From positions 3,596,024 through 3,660,023 of the forward strand of contig NZ_KB900626.1 of assembly GCF_000379125.1 (NCBI RefSeq): DNA of 64,000 nt, written 5' to 3'. Position 1 is the first letter of the stretch. Each line of letters opens with the position of its first letter. Positions 23,070-33,547 of the stretch are shown piece by piece. The position numbers and the translations under genes were made by a program. The notes under the pieces were generated by a model. The model did no database searches. It was given only the letters and a program-made list of their open reading frames with translations, and had not been told where the DNA came from. The DNA is from Methylosinus sp. LW4 (GTDB taxonomy: Bacteria > Pseudomonadota > Alphaproteobacteria > Rhizobiales > Beijerinckiaceae).

Positions 23070-25292
23070 ATGAACGACATCACGCCGGATTCGGCTTTTC
23101 GACAGGCGCGCGCGCGCCATGAGGCGGGAGCGATCGACGAGGCCGCGGCGCTCTATCGCGGCGTTCTCGATCGCTGGCCGAAGCATGCCGACAGCCTGCA
23201 TCTTCTCGGCCTGCTGGAGGCGGAGCGCGGCGCGCCGGAGACGGGCCTCGCCTTGATCGGCGAGGCGATGGCCCTGGCGCCTGGACAGGCGATCCATCAC
23301 AACAGCCGCGCGCTCGCTCTGCGCGCGTTGGGGCGGCTCGAGGAGGCGGTCGTGGATTATCGCGCCGCGGTCGCGCTGCGGCCGGACTCCGGCGCATTGC
23401 ATTGCAATCTCGCCAGCACGCTGATGGAGCTCGGCCATGGCGCCGACGCCGCCCGGCATTACGCCGAGGCCGCGCAATGCGCGCCGGATCAGGCCGTCAT
23501 CTGGTACAATCTCGCCAATGCGCTGGCGGAGATCGGCCCCGCCGCGCAGGCGGAGGCCGCCTTTCTGCGCGCCATAGAGCTCGAGCCGCGGCTCGTCGAG
23601 GCGCAGGGCAATTTCGGCCGCTGGCTGATGCGGCGCGGCCGCTGGAGCGAGGCCGCCGCGCATCTCGCCGTCGCCGTGCGCCTCGCGCCCGGCGACGCCA
23701 ATTATTGGAACAATCTCGCCGTCGTGCTGCAGGAGCTCGGCCGTCATGCCGAGGCGATCGTCTGCTATGAGAGCGCGCTGGCGCTGAAGCCAGATCTCTC
23801 CGACGCGCATTATAATCTCGGTTGCCTGCTGCATCTCGAGGGACGCACCGATGACGCGGTGGCGCGCCATCGCGCGGCTATCGCGGCCGATCCAGGCCAC
23901 GGTCGCGCGCGCATCGCGCTGTGCATGGCGGAGCTGCCGATCCTCTATGGCACGCAGGAGGAGGTCGCCATTCGCCGCGCGCGCTATGCGCAGGCGCTGG
24001 CCGCGCTCGCCGCTTCCGCGCAGGACGCCGAGATCGCCGCCGCGCTCGCGCCGGCCGTCTCCGCGACGCAGCCCTTCTTCCTTCCCTATCAGGGCGAGGA
24101 CGATCGGCAATTGCAGACGCTCTATGGCGAATTCGCCTGCCGCACGCTCGCGCAGGCGCATCCCGCCGCGCCGCTCGCGTCGCCGCCGGCGGAGGGCGAG
24201 CGCATACGCGTTGGAATCGTCAGCGGCTTCTTCTGCCGCCATACCGTGTTCCGTCTTTTTCTCGAGAGCTGGATCGAGAAGCTCGATCGCGCGCGTTTCG
24301 AGATCATCGGCTTCCATACCGGCAAGACCGAGGACGCCGAGACGATTCGCGCCGCGCAGGCCTGCGACCAATTTCCGCGCGAGCCTTCGACGCCGGAAGG
24401 TTGGCGCGAGGCCATTGTCGCCGCGGCGCCGCATGTTCTGCTCTATCCAGAGATCGGCATGGATCCCGTGTCGGGCTGGCTGGCGGCGCAGCGTCTCGCG
24501 CCCGTGCAATGCATGGCCTGGGGCCAGCCGGAGACGAGCGGCATGCCGACGATCGACCATTTTCTGTCGAGCGCGCTGATGGAGCCCGAAGGCGCCGAGC
24601 ATTTCTATACCGAGCGTCTCGCGCTTCTGCCCAATCTCGGCCTGCATTACAAGGCGGAGACGCTCGCGCTGCAAAAGCTTGATCGCTCGCTCTTCGACGC
24701 CGAGCCGCATGCGCCGATCTTCTTCTCGGGACAGGCGCTCTACAAATATCTGCCCTGCTATGACTCCGTCTATCCGCGCATCGCCGCGGCGGTCGGACCG
24801 TGCAAATTCCTCTTCATCGCCTTCGCCAAGAGCGAGGAGGTGACGTCCGTCTTCCGCGCGCGGATGCAGCGCGTCTTCGCCGACGCGGGACTCTCCGCGG
24901 AAGATCATTGCGTCATTCTGCCGCAAATGCCGCAGGAGCTCTTCATTGCGACGGCGGCGGCCTCGGATGTCATTCTCGACACGCCCGGCTGGTCGGGCGG
25001 CCGCTCGACGCTCGATCTTCTCGGCGCCGATCGTCCCATCGTGACATTGCAGGGCGCATTCATGCGCGGGCGGCATACGGCCGCGATTCTGCGCCGCATC
25101 GGCTGCGAGGAGACCATCGCCTCCTCGCTCGATCATTATGTCGAGATCGCCGTGCGGCTGGGGCGCAACCGCGTTCATCGCGCCGCGCTCGCCGCTCGCG
25201 TCGCCGCCGAGAAGCGCATAGCCTTCGAGGACATGGATTATATTCGCGCGCTCGAGGATTTTCTCGAGGCGGCGGCGCGCGGCGGCCATTGA
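23070..25292 (+). CDS. TPR protein with O-GlcNAc-transferase-like (SPINDLY-type) glycosyltransferase domain
   Basis: A 740-residue cytoplasmic protein. Residues 1-285 contain about seven to eight tetratricopeptide repeats (repeating A-L-x-L-x-P and W-x-N-L-A patterns). Residues 370-735 form an OGT/SPY-type GT41 domain: R-V-G-I-V-S-G-F-F-C-R-H, M-A-W-G-Q-P-E-T-S-G-M-P and D-V-I-L-D-T-P-G-W-S-G-G. Such proteins in bacteria glycosylate proteins or cell-surface components. The target is not indicated by neighbours. It is divergent from the CYTH-like gene with a 226-base gap that includes a 9-base inverted repeat at 22971-22996. Confidence 0.9.
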   Translation: MNDITPDSAFRQARARHEAGAIDEAAALYRGVLDRWPKHADSLHLLGLLEAERGAPETGLALIGEAMALAPGQAIHHNSRALALRALGRLEEAVVDYRAAVALRPDSGALHCNLASTLMELGHGADAARHYAEAAQCAPDQAVIWYNLANALAEIGPAAQAEAAFLRAIELEPRLVEAQGNFGRWLMRRGRWSEAAAHLAVAVRLAPGDANYWNNLAVVLQELGRHAEAIVCYESALALKPDLSDAHYNLGCLLHLEGRTDDAVARHRAAIAADPGHGRARIALCMAELPILYGTQEEVAIRRARYAQALAALAASAQDAEIAAALAPAVSATQPFFLPYQGEDDRQLQTLYGEFACRTLAQAHPAAPLASPPAEGERIRVGIVSGFFCRHTVFRLFLESWIEKLDRARFEIIGFHTGKTEDAETIRAAQACDQFPREPSTPEGWREAIVAAAPHVLLYPEIGMDPVSGWLAAQRLAPVQCMAWGQPETSGMPTIDHFLSSALMEPEGAEHFYTERLALLPNLGLHYKAETLALQKLDRSLFDAEPHAPIFFSGQALYKYLPCYDSVYPRIAAAVGPCKFLFIAFAKSEEVTSVFRARMQRVFADAGLSAEDHCVILPQMPQELFIATAAASDVILDTPGWSGGRSTLDLLGADRPIVTLQGAFMRGRHTAAILRRIGCEETIASSLDHYVEIAVRLGRNRVHRAALAARVAAEKRIAFEDMDYIRALEDFLEAAARGGH

Positions 25293-25314
25293 AGGACCGC
25301 CGGCCTTCGCCGGT

Positions 25315-25587
25315 TCAGCTCTTCTGGAGCGTTCGCTTTTTGGGAGCGGCGGCGGGCGAGGCTTCGCGCGCCGGCGAGCGGCGACGCGGGGCCGGCGGCG
25401 TGAAGAGGAAGCTGCGCCCGCCGAGCACGCCGCGATAGGGCGCGCTCGCGTCCTGGCGCAAGAGATCGAAGCTGACATGCGTGTTCGGCACGCCGACCGA
25501 AAGCACAGCCTCGTCATGGGCGATGATGTCGACCTCGAGCGCCTCGTCCGGTCGATCGGGGTCGAGAAGGTGAATGCGTCCTTTCAT
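25315..25587 (-). CDS. Small hypothetical protein (90 aa)
   Basis: A 90-residue protein with an ordered N-terminal half (M-K-G-R-I-H-L-L-D-P, D-I-I-A-H-D-E-A-V-L, T-H-V-S-F-D-L-L) and a basic, Pro/Ala-rich tail. An AAGGAT ribosome-binding site lies close to the ATG. It converges with the glycosyltransferase gene. I do not recognise the family; the tail may be disordered or nucleic-acid-contacting. Confidence 0.55.
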   Translation of the reverse strand: MKGRIHLLDPDRPDEALEVDIIAHDEAVLSVGVPNTHVSFDLLRQDASAPYRGVLGGRSFLFTPPAPRRRSPAREASPAAAPKKRTLQKS

Positions 25588-25885
25588 CTCAATCCTTCTT
25601 CATTGTAGCGACGCTCGATGGAATGATCGATGCTCCAGACGAAAGCGACGGCGCCGAAAACCTCGCGGAATCGGCTGCGCTCTCATTTGGCGTGCTGCAA
25701 TGACGGCTTCGAAAGTGATCGCCGCTCGAAATATCTTCGCGCTCGCTCCAGCAGCGTAGAACGAGGTAGAAAATACGTGAGACTCGAAAAAAGTCAACGA
25801 TTGTTGAGCCGACGAGCCGCATATCCGACGGCCCCTCGGCGACGCGCGCATATTTTGCGCGCGTCGGGGCGAAAAGGATTTCGAG
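25588..25885. other. 298-bp intergenic region, no gene seen
   Basis: Divergent spacer between the 90-residue protein and the broken TetR gene. Short open frames here have Arg/Ser-rich shadow composition and no ribosome-binding sites. An A/T-rich stretch around 25770-25800 may include promoter elements, but I cannot define them. Confidence 0.4.
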
Positions 25886-26443
25886 ATGCGCGCGAAGCGG
25901 AAAGAAAGCCGCGGCGGAGAGAAGACGCGCGAGCGCATTCTCCAGGCGGCGCTCGCGCGCTTTGGCTCGGCTTCCTATGAGGACGTGAAGCTACGCGACA
26001 TAGCGGCCGAGTTCGGCGTGGATGTCGCGCTCGTCCACCGCGCCTTCGGCTCCAAGGAGCAGCTCTTTGCGGCGGCGCTGACGGCCTCGGGAGAAAGGGA
26101 GCGGCAGATTGTCGCGGAGGGGCGCAGCCTCGGCGCGCTATGCCGAGGACCTGTTCCGCGAGCGCGAGAATGAGACGCTGCGCGCGCGCTCAGCCTGCCG
26201 GAGTTCGGCGTGGAGGCGCTTCAGAACGCCGATGAAGCGACGATGCGTCCACTGATTGAGCGCGTGCTCGCCGCCTGCCTCGCGCCAGAAAGCGTGGTCG
26301 AGGAAGGCGCGGCGCAGAGAGCGAGCGGCGCGCCGGCGCTAGAAACGCGCGCCAAAAAAGAGGCGGCTGCGCGAGGCGCGCCCAAACGCTCCGTCGCGCG
26401 CAAATGGTCGAGAGCGGGCCGCGACATGCGCGCCGATGGATAA
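25886..26443 (+). pseudogene. TetR-family regulator with two compensating frameshifts
   Basis: The first 80 codons are a typical TetR N-terminus: T-R-E-R-I-L-Q-A-A-L-A-R-F, then the helix-turn-helix L-R-D-I-A-A-E-F-G-V-D-V and F-G-S-K-E-Q-L-F. The frame then stops at 26173. Between about 26133 and 26185 the next frame encodes A-R-Y-A-E-D-L-F-R-E-R-E-N-E-T-L, which fits a TetR second domain, and after 26185 the original frame resumes (L-S-L-P-E-F-G-V-E-A) to a stop at 26443. One extra base near 26132 and one lost base in the GC repeat near 26181-26189 would restore about 185 residues. Either a decayed gene or assembly errors. Confidence 0.7.
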
Positions 26444-26530
26444 GCTCGCGGCGGCTCCTATATTTCTTTCCGCGCGCCTGGTCTCTCTTGCGCATGCGCG
26501 CGGAGCTCTGGCGACGATGAGGCGAGACCG

Positions 26531-28402
26531 ATGGAGCAGCCCCCGAAGGACAAGGCCTGGTCTTTTCATCTCGCCTATTTTCTGCTGGCGCTGATCGGCG
26601 TGCTGATATTGCAGCAGATGTGGACGGTCTATCGGCAGACCGAGGTCGTCCCCTATAGCGAGCTTCAGACCCTCCTGCGCGACAGCAAGATCGCCTCGGT
26701 CGAGGTCGGCGCCGACATGATGCGCGCGACGCTCAAGGAGCCGATGAAGGATGGGCGCAAGCAGATCGTCGCCGTGCGCGTGCCGACCGACGTCGCCGCA
26801 GAGCTCGAGGCGGCGAATGTCGAATATTCGGGAATCGTCGAGAACACTTGGGCCTCCACCCTGCTCTCCTGGGTCGTGCCGATCGCGCTGTTCTTTCTCG
26901 TCTGGAGCTATTTGTCGCGCCGCATGACGCAGGGCCTCGGCTCGGTCATGCAGATCGGCCAGAGCCGCGCCAAGATTTTCGTCGAGACGGATGTGAAGGT
27001 CGGCTTCGCCGATGTCGCCGGCGTCGACGAGGCGAAGGCGGAATTGCAGGAGATCGTCGCCTTTCTGAAGGACCCCAAGACCTATGGGCGCCTGGGCGCG
27101 CGCGTCCCCAAAGGCATTCTTCTCGTTGGGCCGCCCGGCACCGGCAAGACTTTGCTCGCCCGCGCCGTGGCGGGCGAGGCGGGCGTCCCCTTCTTCTCCA
27201 TCACCGGCTCGGAATTCGTGGAGATGTTCGTCGGCGTCGGCGCCGCGCGCGTGCGCGATCTGTTCGCGCAGGCGCGCGCCTCCGCGCCTTGCATCATCTT
27301 CATCGACGAATTGGATGCGCTCGGCCGCGCGCGCGGAATATCCGGCCTTTCCGGCGGCCATGACGAGAAGGAGCAGACGCTCAATCAATTGCTCGCCGAA
27401 TTGGATGGATTCGATCCGAGCGCCGGCGTCGTGCTGCTCGCCGCCACCAATCGGCCCGAGGTGCTCGATCCCGCGCTGCTGCGCGCGGGGCGTTTCGATC
27501 GGCAGATTTCGGTCGATCGGCCGGACAAGATCGGCCGCGCTGCGATATTGAACGTGCATTTGCGCAAGATAAAGCTCGGCGCCGATGTCGATCCCACGCA
27601 GATCGCGGCGATGACGCCGGGTTTCACCGGCGCCGATCTCGCCAATCTCGTCAATGAGGCGGCGACCTTGGCGACGCGCCGCGGCGCGGTCTCGGTGACG
27701 CCGGACGATTTCACATCGGCGATCGAGCGGGTGATCGCCGGGCCGGAGAAGCGCAATCGCCTGCTGCATCCGCGCGAGCGGCGCATCGTCGCCTATCACG
27801 AGATGGGCCATGCGATCGTCGCCATGGCGCTGCCGGATATGGACCCGATCAAGAAGGTTTCGATCATTCCGCGTGGAATGGGCGCGCTCGGCTATACGAT
27901 GCAGACGCCGACCGAGGACCGCTATCTGATGACGCGCTCGGAGCTGATGAATCGCATGACGGTTCTGCTGGGCGGCCGCGCCGCGGAGATGAATGTGTTC
28001 CACGAGGCGACGACCGGCGCCGCCGACGATCTGCAGCGCGCGACCGAAATGGCGCGCTCCATGGCGACGCGCTACGGCATGGAGCCCGCGGTCGGCCAAG
28101 CCTCCTATATCGCCGAGCGCCCGCGCTATCTCGACATCGCCGATCTCGGCCAGCGCTCCGACGCGAGCGAGGAGACCAGCGCCCGCATCGACCGCGCCGT
28201 GCGGGAGCTGGTGGAAGAGGCTTTTTTGCGCGCGTCGCGAATTTTGAAGGAATGCGCGAACGTGCATGAGGAGACGGCGAAGCGCCTGCTCGACAAGGAG
28301 ACGTTCACGGAGGAGGAGCTGGAGCCGATAAGGGATGAGGTTAAAGCGCTGATCGATGCGCGCGCCCTTCTCCCACTGGTGGGAGAAGGTGGCCCGGCGT
28401 AG
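26531..28402 (+). CDS. ftsH: ATP-dependent zinc metalloprotease FtsH
   Basis: A 623-residue membrane-bound AAA protease. Two transmembrane segments (about 12-30 and 108-127) flank a small periplasmic domain; the AAA module has Walker A G-P-P-G-T-G-K-T at 200-207, Walker [10 protein letters not shown] and second-region-of-homology arginines (L-R-A-G-R-F-D-R); the M41 protease site is H-E-M-G-H. Degrades misfolded membrane proteins and selected regulators. Alphaproteobacterial housekeeping FtsH usually sits behind tilS, so this is probably a second paralogue (inference). Its last 11 codons are encoded by an intergenic repeat. Confidence 0.94.
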   Translation: MEQPPKDKAWSFHLAYFLLALIGVLILQQMWTVYRQTEVVPYSELQTLLRDSKIASVEVGADMMRATLKEPMKDGRKQIVAVRVPTDVAAELEAANVEYSGIVENTWASTLLSWVVPIALFFLVWSYLSRRMTQGLGSVMQIGQSRAKIFVETDVKVGFADVAGVDEAKAELQEIVAFLKDPKTYGRLGARVPKGILLVGPPGTGKTLLARAVAGEAGVPFFSITGSEFVEMFVGVGAARVRDLFAQARASAPCIIFIDELDALGRARGISGLSGGHDEKEQTLNQLLAELDGFDPSAGVVLLAATNRPEVLDPALLRAGRFDRQISVDRPDKIGRAAILNVHLRKIKLGADVDPTQIAAMTPGFTGADLANLVNEAATLATRRGAVSVTPDDFTSAIERVIAGPEKRNRLLHPRERRIVAYHEMGHAIVAMALPDMDPIKKVSIIPRGMGALGYTMQTPTEDRYLMTRSELMNRMTVLLGGRAAEMNVFHEATTGAADDLQRATEMARSMATRYGMEPAVGQASYIAERPRYLDIADLGQRSDASEETSARIDRAVRELVEEAFLRASRILKECANVHEETAKRLLDKETFTEEELEPIRDEVKALIDARALLPLVGEGGPA

Positions 28403-28543
28403 CCGGGTCCGGATGAGGGCTCTCCAGGCTCGCCGGATGTTCGGAGGTCGAGAGCGGTCGTCCATGTGTGACGCCGAGATTTTGGCGCCCTCATCCGACC
28501 CTCGCTGACGCGAGGGCCACCTTCTCCCGCGAGCGGGAGAAGG
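28365..28543. repeat. Inverted pair of CCTTCTCCC-type repeats, one invading the ftsH 3' end
   Basis: Unit 1 (28365-28419) begins with a perfect hairpin CCTTCTCCCA...TGGGAGAAGG (28366-28389) followed by a GGCCCGGC hairpin and GGATGAGGG. Unit 2 (28488-28543) is the same design in reverse, CCCTCATCCG to GGGAGAAGG. The ftsH stop codon is inside unit 1. Similar units are common intergenic repeats in Proteobacteria; a related short hairpin is at 44388-44413. Confidence 0.8.
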
Positions 28544-28565
28544 AAGAGCCCCGCGACCGTCGTCT

Positions 28566-29678
28566 TTACCCCAGCGTCTTCTTCAGCTCCGCCAGAATCG
28601 CGTCGCCCATCTGGCTCGTGGAGACCGGCTTGTCGGTCGGGCCGGCGATGTCGGCCGTGCGCAGGCCGGCGGCCAGCACGTCGGCGATCGCCTTGTCGAT
28701 CGCGTCGGCGGCCGGGATCAGGCCGAAGGAATAGCGCAGCGCCATCACCAGCGAGCCGATCATGGCGATCGGATTGGCGAGCGCCTTGCCGGCGATGTCC
28801 GGCGCGGAGCCGTGGCAGGGCTCATAGAGCGCCTTGCGCTTGCCCGTGGCGGCGTCTTCCCCGCCGAGCGAGGCGGAGGGCAGCATGCCGAGCGAGCCGG
28901 TCAGCATGGAGGCGACGTCCGACAGGAGATCGCCGAAGAGATTGTCGGTGACGATCACGTCGAACTGCTTGGGCCGGCGCACGAGCTGCATGCCGAGCGC
29001 GTCGGCGAGCATATGCTCGAGCTGCACATCGGCGTATTCGCGGGCGTGCAGGGCGGTCACCACCTCGCGCCACAACAGGCCGGACTTCATCACATTGGCC
29101 TTCTCGGACGATGTGACCTTGTTAGAGCGCTTGCGGGCGAGCTCGAAGGCGATGCGGGCGATGCGCTCGATCTCATAGGTCTCGTAGACCTGTGTGTCGA
29201 CGCCGCGCTTCTGGCCATTGCCGAGATCGGTGATCTCCTTGGGCTCGCCGAAATAGACGCCGCCGGTCAGCTCGCGCACGATCATTATGTCGAGGCCGTC
29301 GACGAGCTCGGGCTTCAGCGAGGAGGCGTCGACCAGCGCCGGATAGCAGATGGCGGGGCGCAGATTGGCGAAGAGGGCGAGATCCTTGCGCAGGCGCAGC
29401 AGGCCGGCCTCCGGGCGCACGTCATAAGGCACCCCGTCCCATTTCGGCCCGCCGACCGCGGCCAGCAGCACGGCGTCGGCGCTCTGAGCGAGGGCCATGT
29501 CGGATTCGCTGATCGCCTGTCCATGGGCGTCATAGGCGGAGCCGCCGACGAGGCCCTTCTCCGTCTCGAAAGAGGCGACGCCGGCGGCGCTCAGAAAGGC
29601 GATGAGCTTTTCGGCCTCGGCCATGATTTCCGGGCCGATGCCGTCGCCAGGCAGGAGAAGGAGCTTGTAGGCGGCCAT
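28566..29678 (-). CDS. leuB: 3-isopropylmalate dehydrogenase
   Basis: Leucine biosynthesis: NAD-dependent oxidative decarboxylation of 3-isopropylmalate. 370 residues from the start at 29678 (GAGAGGAT upstream). Diagnostic features: [10 protein letters not shown] start, the substrate-selecting L-R-x-R-K-D-L-x-L-F-A-N-L-R-P helix, [27 protein letters not shown] and H-G-S-A-P-D-I-A-G. No leuC or leuD is adjacent. Confidence 0.96.
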   Translation of the reverse strand: MAAYKLLLLPGDGIGPEIMAEAEKLIAFLSAAGVASFETEKGLVGGSAYDAHGQAISESDMALAQSADAVLLAAVGGPKWDGVPYDVRPEAGLLRLRKDLALFANLRPAICYPALVDASSLKPELVDGLDIMIVRELTGGVYFGEPKEITDLGNGQKRGVDTQVYETYEIERIARIAFELARKRSNKVTSSEKANVMKSGLLWREVVTALHAREYADVQLEHMLADALGMQLVRRPKQFDVIVTDNLFGDLLSDVASMLTGSLGMLPSASLGGEDAATGKRKALYEPCHGSAPDIAGKALANPIAMIGSLVMALRYSFGLIPAADAIDKAIADVLAAGLRTADIAGPTDKPVSTSQMGDAILAELKKTLG

Positions 29679-29911
29679 GAAATCCTCTCTATCTCTGGTT
29701 CTCGGGGTTGCGCCGTCAATAAGGCGCGCGCCGCCGCAAGGCAACATCGCGGAGAAATCCATCGTGATGCGACAATCTGTCCACGGCGGCCGGCTTGCCG
29801 GGATCGCGACGGCCGTGCAGCCTGCGTTCCGAGCCCCATAAGGAGCCCCGCTTCGCGCCGATCTCTTTCGGCGGGAGCGAAGGAAAAAAACGAAAAGAGG
29901 AGACGCGTTTC

Positions 29912-30379
29912 ATGTCGAAATCGAAGATCGTGGCGGCCGCTCTGCTCGCGACCGCGCTCACCGCCGGCCGCGCCGAGGCCTTTTGCCTGTTCTCTTGCGA
30001 TCCGACCGCCGACAACGCCCGCTCGGTGTTCGAGAATCGGCTGAAGCAGAAGTTCGATCCCGACGTCAAGGTGGTCAAATTCGAGGTGTCGCGTTTCTGG
30101 CAGCTGGACGTCGAGGGCGCCGGCCATAAGGCCGTCGAATTCTACTTCACCGGCACGGCGGAATTCCCCAAGGGCGCCAATCTCGATTGCAAGCCGGATG
30201 AGGCCGGGGCCGTGAAGGAGGGCTGCTCGGCCAGCAAATATTTTTCGACGACCGTCTCCAATCAGGAAATCAAGGGCCGGCAATATATCGAGCCGGGCGC
30301 CACGATCGAATTCAAGGACGAGACGCGCTTCGATCAAGCCCCGAGCGGCTGGAAGGGCCAGGACGGCAAGGCCTATTGA
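29912..30379 (+). CDS. Secreted protein of unknown function (155 aa)
   Basis: A 155-residue protein with a clear signal peptide (M-S-K-S-K-I-V-A-A-A-L-L, cleavage after A-E-A near residue 23). The mature part starts F-C-L-F-S-C-D-P and holds two further Cys (D-C-K-P and G-C-S-A), so two disulfides are likely. The order of segments (F-x-V-x-x-F-W-Q-L-D, V-E-F-Y-F-T-G, F-K-D-E-T-R-F) suggests a beta-rich fold. An AAAAGAGGAG site precedes the ATG. I do not recognise the family. It is divergent from leuB. Confidence 0.7.
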   Translation: MSKSKIVAAALLATALTAGRAEAFCLFSCDPTADNARSVFENRLKQKFDPDVKVVKFEVSRFWQLDVEGAGHKAVEFYFTGTAEFPKGANLDCKPDEAGAVKEGCSASKYFSTTVSNQEIKGRQYIEPGATIEFKDETRFDQAPSGWKGQDGKAY

Positions 30380-30496
30380 TAGGGCGGCCGTCGCCGCCCC
30401 TTCCCTAGTCCCGCGCAATTGGTGTAGAAGGCCCGCGACAAGAACATGCGCGGGCCGCGGGGCGGGCGGAAACCGGGCGCCGGGAGATAGCGGTTC

Positions 30497-30985
30497 ATGC
30501 AGCAGGTTATCATCGTCATCCACCTGATGGTGGTGGTCGCTCTCGTCGTGCTGATCCTCTACCAAAAGTCGGAGGGCGGCGCGCTCGGCATTGGCGGAGG
30601 CGGCGGCCTGTTCACGGGCCGCGGCCAGGCCAACGCCGTCACCCGCGCCACCGGCATTCTGGGCGCCATCTTCTTTCTCACGAGCATCGCGCTCACCGTT
30701 CTTCCGGCCTGGGAGCGCGGCAGCGGCGAAGGGCTCGATCCCGCCAAGCTGGAGCTGAAGGAAGTTCCGGCGGCCGGGGCGCCGGCGGCCGGCGCTTCGA
30801 CGCCGGCTCCGGCGGAGAAGAAAGAGAGCATCTTCGACCAGCTGCAGCGCGTCCAGCAGCAGCGCCAGGGCGCGACGCCGTCGGCCGCCGAGCCGCCCGC
30901 CGCCGCTCCGGCGACGGAAGGCGCGAAGGAGCCGGAGGCGAAAGCCCCGGAGGGCGCAGACAAGGCTCCGGCCGAGCAGAAGTGA
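30497..30985 (+). CDS. secG: Preprotein translocase subunit SecG
   Basis: Accessory subunit of SecYEG. Residues 1-75 hold the two transmembrane helices and the cytoplasmic loop with the family motif Q-x-S-E-G-G-A-L-G-I-G-G and a G-R-G-Q-A-N segment. The rest (to residue 162) is a long Ala/Pro/Glu-rich tail usual for alphaproteobacterial SecG. It precedes pyrG by 123 bases on the same strand; this order is common in the group. Confidence 0.92.
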   Translation: MQQVIIVIHLMVVVALVVLILYQKSEGGALGIGGGGGLFTGRGQANAVTRATGILGAIFFLTSIALTVLPAWERGSGEGLDPAKLELKEVPAAGAPAAGASTPAPAEKKESIFDQLQRVQQQRQGATPSAAEPPAAAPATEGAKEPEAKAPEGADKAPAEQK

Positions 30986-31102
30986 GGCGCGGGCGGCTCG
31001 CGAGGGTCGCCTTTCGCAGCTTCGGCCAGCGAACGGCCGGTGGAATTCCGCCGGCCGACGAAAAAAGTCTTTTCCGAATCGATCCAGAGGCGATAAGCGT
31101 AA

Positions 31103-32737
<1,635 letters not shown>

Positions 32738-32753
32738 TCTCGGATAGGCAAGA

Positions 32754-32813
32754 GCGAGCCTGAAGGCTCGCGGTCCAGGGAACGCGCTTTGGACCGCGAG
32801 CCTTCAGGCTCGC
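32754..32813. repeat. Double-palindrome hairpin element, copy A
   Basis: Arms 32754-32776 and 32791-32813 are exact 23-base reverse complements (25 bases with the flanking pairs). Each arm is itself nearly palindromic (GCGAGCCTgaAGGCTCGC) and ends GGTCC. Identical arms occur at 35605-35662 and 44242-44299; only the 12-14-base loop differs. Here it follows pyrG and faces a convergent gene, so it may act as a terminator. Confidence 0.9.
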
Positions 32814-32829
32814 TTTGTCGTGCGCGGAG

Positions 32830-33342
32830 TTACTCCGCTCGCTCGAGGCTCCGAGCGATGGTCGGCGCCGCCGAGGCGTCGCCAGCCCGCCACGCCGCGC
32901 GGACGGCGAGGAAGGCCGCCGTCAGAAACCCCACCGTCGTCAGAGTGAAGCTCACGCCCGCGATCAGCGGAAAATGCGGCTCGACCGGCGGCAGCGTCGC
33001 CGGATCGATCTTCGGCTTCAGCGCGCGCAGCGCGAAGGACAGCGGGTTGTTGAACGTGCCGAAGCAGATAGAGACGATCATCCAGATCGGCGGCCGTATC
33101 GCGTATTGGCGGAACAGCAGCGCGAAGACGAAGACGAACTGCGCCATCATCAGATAATCGATATGGGCGCGGATGAGATCGTCACGCCGGGGGATGGCGT
33201 GGGCGAGCGCGCTGTCCGGGTAGAACAGGGTAAAGCCCAAGACCCAGGCGATGGCGAGCGCCATGCCCAGCAGCAGAGTGGCGAAGGCGAGCAGAAAGGC
33301 GTTGCGCGACGGCAGGCGCGCCGCGATCGATGGTTGTCTCAT
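32830..33342 (-). CDS. Integral membrane protein of unknown function (170 aa)
   Basis: A 170-residue protein with about four transmembrane segments (roughly 16-40, 60-82, 84-100 and 126-148). The conserved-looking A-H-I-D-Y-L-M-M-A-Q-F segment between the first two helices recalls small four-helix membrane proteins, but I cannot name the family. Its end converges on copy A of the hairpin element after pyrG. No operon partner is visible. Confidence 0.75.
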   Translation of the reverse strand: MRQPSIAARLPSRNAFLLAFATLLLGMALAIAWVLGFTLFYPDSALAHAIPRRDDLIRAHIDYLMMAQFVFVFALLFRQYAIRPPIWMIVSICFGTFNNPLSFALRALKPKIDPATLPPVEPHFPLIAGVSFTLTTVGFLTAAFLAVRAAWRAGDASAAPTIARSLERAE

Positions 33343-33547
33343 CGTAAATCTCCGAAAGCCCCGACCGGGGAGAGGCGCGATCCTGCCCGCTCCCCGCCGC
33401 GCGCCCTAGGGCGCTCGAGCCCGTGTCGCGCCGGGCATTTTGCCCGATCTTCCCGGGGGGAAACGAAGCGGCGGCCGGATCGCATTGGCGGTCAAGGCGA
33501 TTCCTGCTTTACTCGGCCACGCTGGGAGAGAGCCGGAGCGAAGCCCG

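Noticed and set aside
23058..25517. Very long open frame antisense to the TPR/glycosyltransferase gene
   Set aside because: Arg/Ala-rich composition with no domain pattern or ribosome-binding site; long antisense frames are expected in high-GC genes. The same applies to those at 26339-28465, 17102-19237, 57232-59529 and 61405-63036.
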